From the NCBI GenBank assembly GCA_002314725.1, contig DCGV01000133.1, positions 1 to 16,484 on the forward strand: a stretch of 16,484 bases of DNA, read 5' to 3'. This document shows positions 15,431 through 16,484 of this stretch, one piece after another. Made by a program: the position numbers and the translations under genes. Position 1 is the first letter of the stretch. Every line of letters begins with the position of its first letter. The stretch comes from Bacteroidales bacterium UBA1769. GTDB lineage: Bacteria > Bacteroidota > Bacteroidia > Bacteroidales > UBA932. The notes beneath the pieces were generated by a model. It saw nothing but the letters and a program-made list of their open reading frames with translations, did not search any database and was not told the origin of the DNA.

Positions 15431-15642
15431 CTTCTGGAGGGGAGTATATACCTTGTCTTGACAGTCTGTGTTGCGGGCATCATAATATCAGATGCTGGAA
15501 ACACACACTCATAGTGATGTTTTGACCTCAAGTATATTATTATTATATATAATAATATACTTGGATGATGGTGGCATCGTTGGGTGTGTGTGTTGGGCAT
15601 CTGATATATGATGCTGAGAGAAGACCCACCCCCGGCCCCTCC
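15431..15642 (+). repeat. Tandem ~215 bp palindromic element, copy A
   Basis: The unit starts CTTCTGGAGGGGAGTATATA. Its core (15475-15616) has terminal inverted repeats GCATCATAATATCAGATGC (15477-15495) and a near-exact counterpart at 15597-15614. Inside these are CACACA/TGTGTG arms and a central AT-rich palindrome at 15529-15563 with 14-base arms and a 7-base loop. Copy B begins 212 bp later. The open frames across it have no gene character. It looks like a non-autonomous (MITE- or REP-like) hairpin element. Confidence 0.8.
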
Positions 15643-15654
15643 CTTCTGGAGGGG
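15619..15654 (+). repeat. C-rich stem-loop repeat
   Basis: GAAGACCCACCCCCGG leads into CCCCTCC-CTTCT-GGAGGGG, a 7 bp stem. Related GACCC(A)CCCC modules recur at about 15353, 15841, 15978, 16111, 16349 and 16461. Confidence 0.7.
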
Positions 15655-15859
15655 AGTATATACCTTTTGTTGTCTTGACAGTCTGCGTCGCGGGCATCAT
15701 AATATCAGATGCTGGGAATACACACTCACAGTGATGTTTTGACCTCAAGTATATTATTATATATATAATAATATACTTGGATGATGGTGGCATCGGGGGA
15801 GTGTGTGTGTTGGGCATCTGATATTATGATGCCGAGAGAGGAGACCACCCCCGGCTAAC
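15643..15859 (+). repeat. Tandem ~215 bp palindromic element, copy B
   Basis: Copy B repeats copy A with a few substitutions and a 5 bp insertion (TTTGT region near 15666). Its core is 15693-15834, with 19 bp terminal inverted repeats that match exactly (15694-15712 and 15814-15832). The central palindrome 15746-15779 is perfect over 34 bp and contains only A/T except at its CAAG/CTTG ends. The arms also pair as CACACACTC/GAGTGTGTG-type sequence. Confidence 0.8.
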
Positions 15860-15929
15860 AGGGGCGTAGGGCTTCTGTTTCAATTTTCGGGAAAGGGGTG
15901 TCTGAAAACGTCACTTTTTGGGCTAAAAA

Positions 15930-15962
15930 TTTGGTTATGTCGAAAAAAATGCGTATCTTTGC
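15930..15962 (+). promoter_or_regulatory. Consensus Bacteroidetes promoter in the repeat region
   Basis: TTTG (15930-15933), a 20 bp spacer and TATCTTTGC (15954-15962). It fires rightwards into a region without a convincing gene. Confidence 0.6.
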
Positions 15963-15967
15963 AGCGT

Positions 15968-16103
15968 GAAAATGAAGGACTCTCCCCCCGCCCTCCCTTT
16001 CTGGGAGGGAGCCATAATGTTGAGTGGGTCGCGAGCCCTCCTAGTTGGCAATAGGAGATCATTGACCGCGAGTTTAACTTTTAACCATTTGCTGATGAAA
16101 TGA
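15968..16103 (+). other. Possible short transcribed region with hairpins and a 43-codon frame
   Basis: Downstream of the consensus promoter is an open frame from ATG 15972 to TGA 16103 (43 residues, beginning MKDSPPALPFWEG). It passes through a C-rich stem-loop (CCCTCCC-TTTCT-GGGAGGG, 15991-16009) and a second hairpin (CTCCTA/TAGGAG, about 16038-16057). The composition argues against a conserved protein. A structured small RNA, or the leader of a lost gene, is as likely. Confidence 0.25.
15978..16009 (+). repeat. C-rich stem-loop repeat
   Basis: GGACTCTCCCCCCG followed by CCCTCCC-TTTCT-GGGAGGG, the same layout as 15619-15654. Confidence 0.65.
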
Positions 16104-16109
16104 ACTAAA

Positions 16110-16141
16110 GGAGACCCCCCTCGGTCCCCCCTTTAAGGGGG
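16110..16141 (+). repeat. C-rich stem-loop repeat
   Basis: GGAGACCCCCCTCGGT followed by a CCCCC-CTTTAA-GGGGG hairpin. Confidence 0.65.
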
Positions 16142-16238
16142 ATGTCTTATAGTCACCACTGTGGGCTACATCTTGTCTGTTTGAAGCTGGCAACATCCAT
16201 GCCGAAGGTCGTGACTCCAGAACTTTTTATCACTTATT

Positions 16239-16267
16239 ATTAACCCTTGCTTAACCCCCCGGCAAGT
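16239..16267 (+). repeat. 29 bp direct repeat, copy 1
   Basis: ATTAACCCTTGCTTAACCCC followed by nine bases ending GCAAGT. CTTGC and GCAAG can pair. Copy 2 is 64 bp downstream with two differences. Confidence 0.75.
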
Positions 16268-16302
16268 CATCCCCCCCTTGGGGGAAAAGAGGGGGGCCAA
16301 CC

Positions 16303-16331
16303 ATTAACCCTTGCTTAACCCCTCAGCAAGT
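16303..16331 (+). repeat. 29 bp direct repeat, copy 2
   Basis: ATTAACCCTTGCTTAACCCC then TCAGCAAGT, matching copy 1 at 27 of 29 positions. A G/C-tract hairpin (CCCCC-TT-GGGGG, about 16272-16284) lies between the copies. Confidence 0.75.
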
Positions 16332-16348
16332 AAAACCCCGAAGGCACC

Positions 16349-16378
16349 AGACCCCCTCAATCCCCCTTAAAGGGGGAG
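16349..16378 (+). repeat. C-rich stem-loop repeat
   Basis: AGACCCCCTCAAT followed by CCCCC-TTAAA-GGGGG, closely resembling 16110-16141. A further partial copy ends the window (16461-16484, ACTCCCCACCCCCTC then GGGG). Confidence 0.65.
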
Positions 16379-16484
16379 GACAGAAAGGTGGTAACGAATG
16401 TGTGGACACACAAAGCAGATGATCCGGACATCAGCTGAGCATGACCCACAGCAGGTTGCCACTCCCCACCCCCTCTGATAGGGG

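Noticed and set aside
15106..15817. Minus-strand frames of 164 and 102 codons beginning MPNTHT across the tandem repeats
   Set aside because: They translate the palindromic elements and share the same artefactual peptide because the DNA is repeated. There is no promoter, family or coding character.
15380..16484. CRISPR array in the repeat-rich right end
   Set aside because: The repeats are palindromic elements and C-tract hairpins with irregular spacing. There is no regular repeat-spacer pattern and no cas gene.

Overview
The window looks like an accessory (defence-island) region of a Bacteroidetes chromosome, probably a Bacteroidales/Prevotella-type gut organism. The main evidence is the promoter type. 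Several genes are preceded by the Bacteroidetes -7 element TAnnTTTG, four times with a TTG/TTTG -33 box at exactly 20 bp (1539-1571, 2853-2885, 15059-15090, 15930-15962). The species cannot be named from the sequence alone.

Almost every gene is on the minus strand, so transcription runs from right to left. From the right: (1) 15352-16484 is about 1.1 kb without a convincing gene. It is packed with palindromic and C-rich stem-loop repeats, including two tandem copies of a ~215 bp element whose core is a long inverted repeat centred on a 34-35 bp AT-only palindrome. (2) A small plus-strand XRE regulator (15127-15351) is divergent from a minus-strand XRE regulator (14502-14714). The 412 bp between them holds both promoters, three copies of the motif GTGTACtATtG, a perfect 20 bp palindrome, and a stem-loop leader. 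(3) The minus XRE gene heads an operon with a 1048-residue PLD nuclease-SF2 helicase-DUF3427 protein and a 252-residue protein with an EVE/PUA-like N-terminus. (4) A 195-residue acidic protein resembling the Api92/YubB group has its own promoter, overlaid by five near helically phased GATC sites. (5) A four-gene operon (9614 down to 3030) is AT-richer than its neighbours: an unrecognised 495-residue protein, an 885-residue protein with two PLD HxK/GSxN half-sites, and two unrecognised proteins of 409 and 364 residues. (6) A two-gene unit (248 and 98 residues) has a perfect promoter almost on its start codon. (7) A PD-(D/E)XK nuclease-like protein with a cysteine-rich insertion lies at the left end.

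The most attractive candidate for an undescribed system is the four-gene operon at 3030-9614. A PLD-type nuclease is translationally coupled to an unknown partner and followed by two unknown proteins, next to an XRE-controlled PLD/helicase operon and a PD-(D/E)XK protein. I recognise the PLD, helicase, XRE and PD-(D/E)XK folds from motifs. That the operon acts in phage or plasmid defence is inference from company and architecture. The small features (a 23-codon repeat micro-ORF driven by a perfect promoter, a leader ORF overlapping a hairpin, and a truncated copy of the palindromic element forming the 3' end of a gene) are sequence observations without known function.
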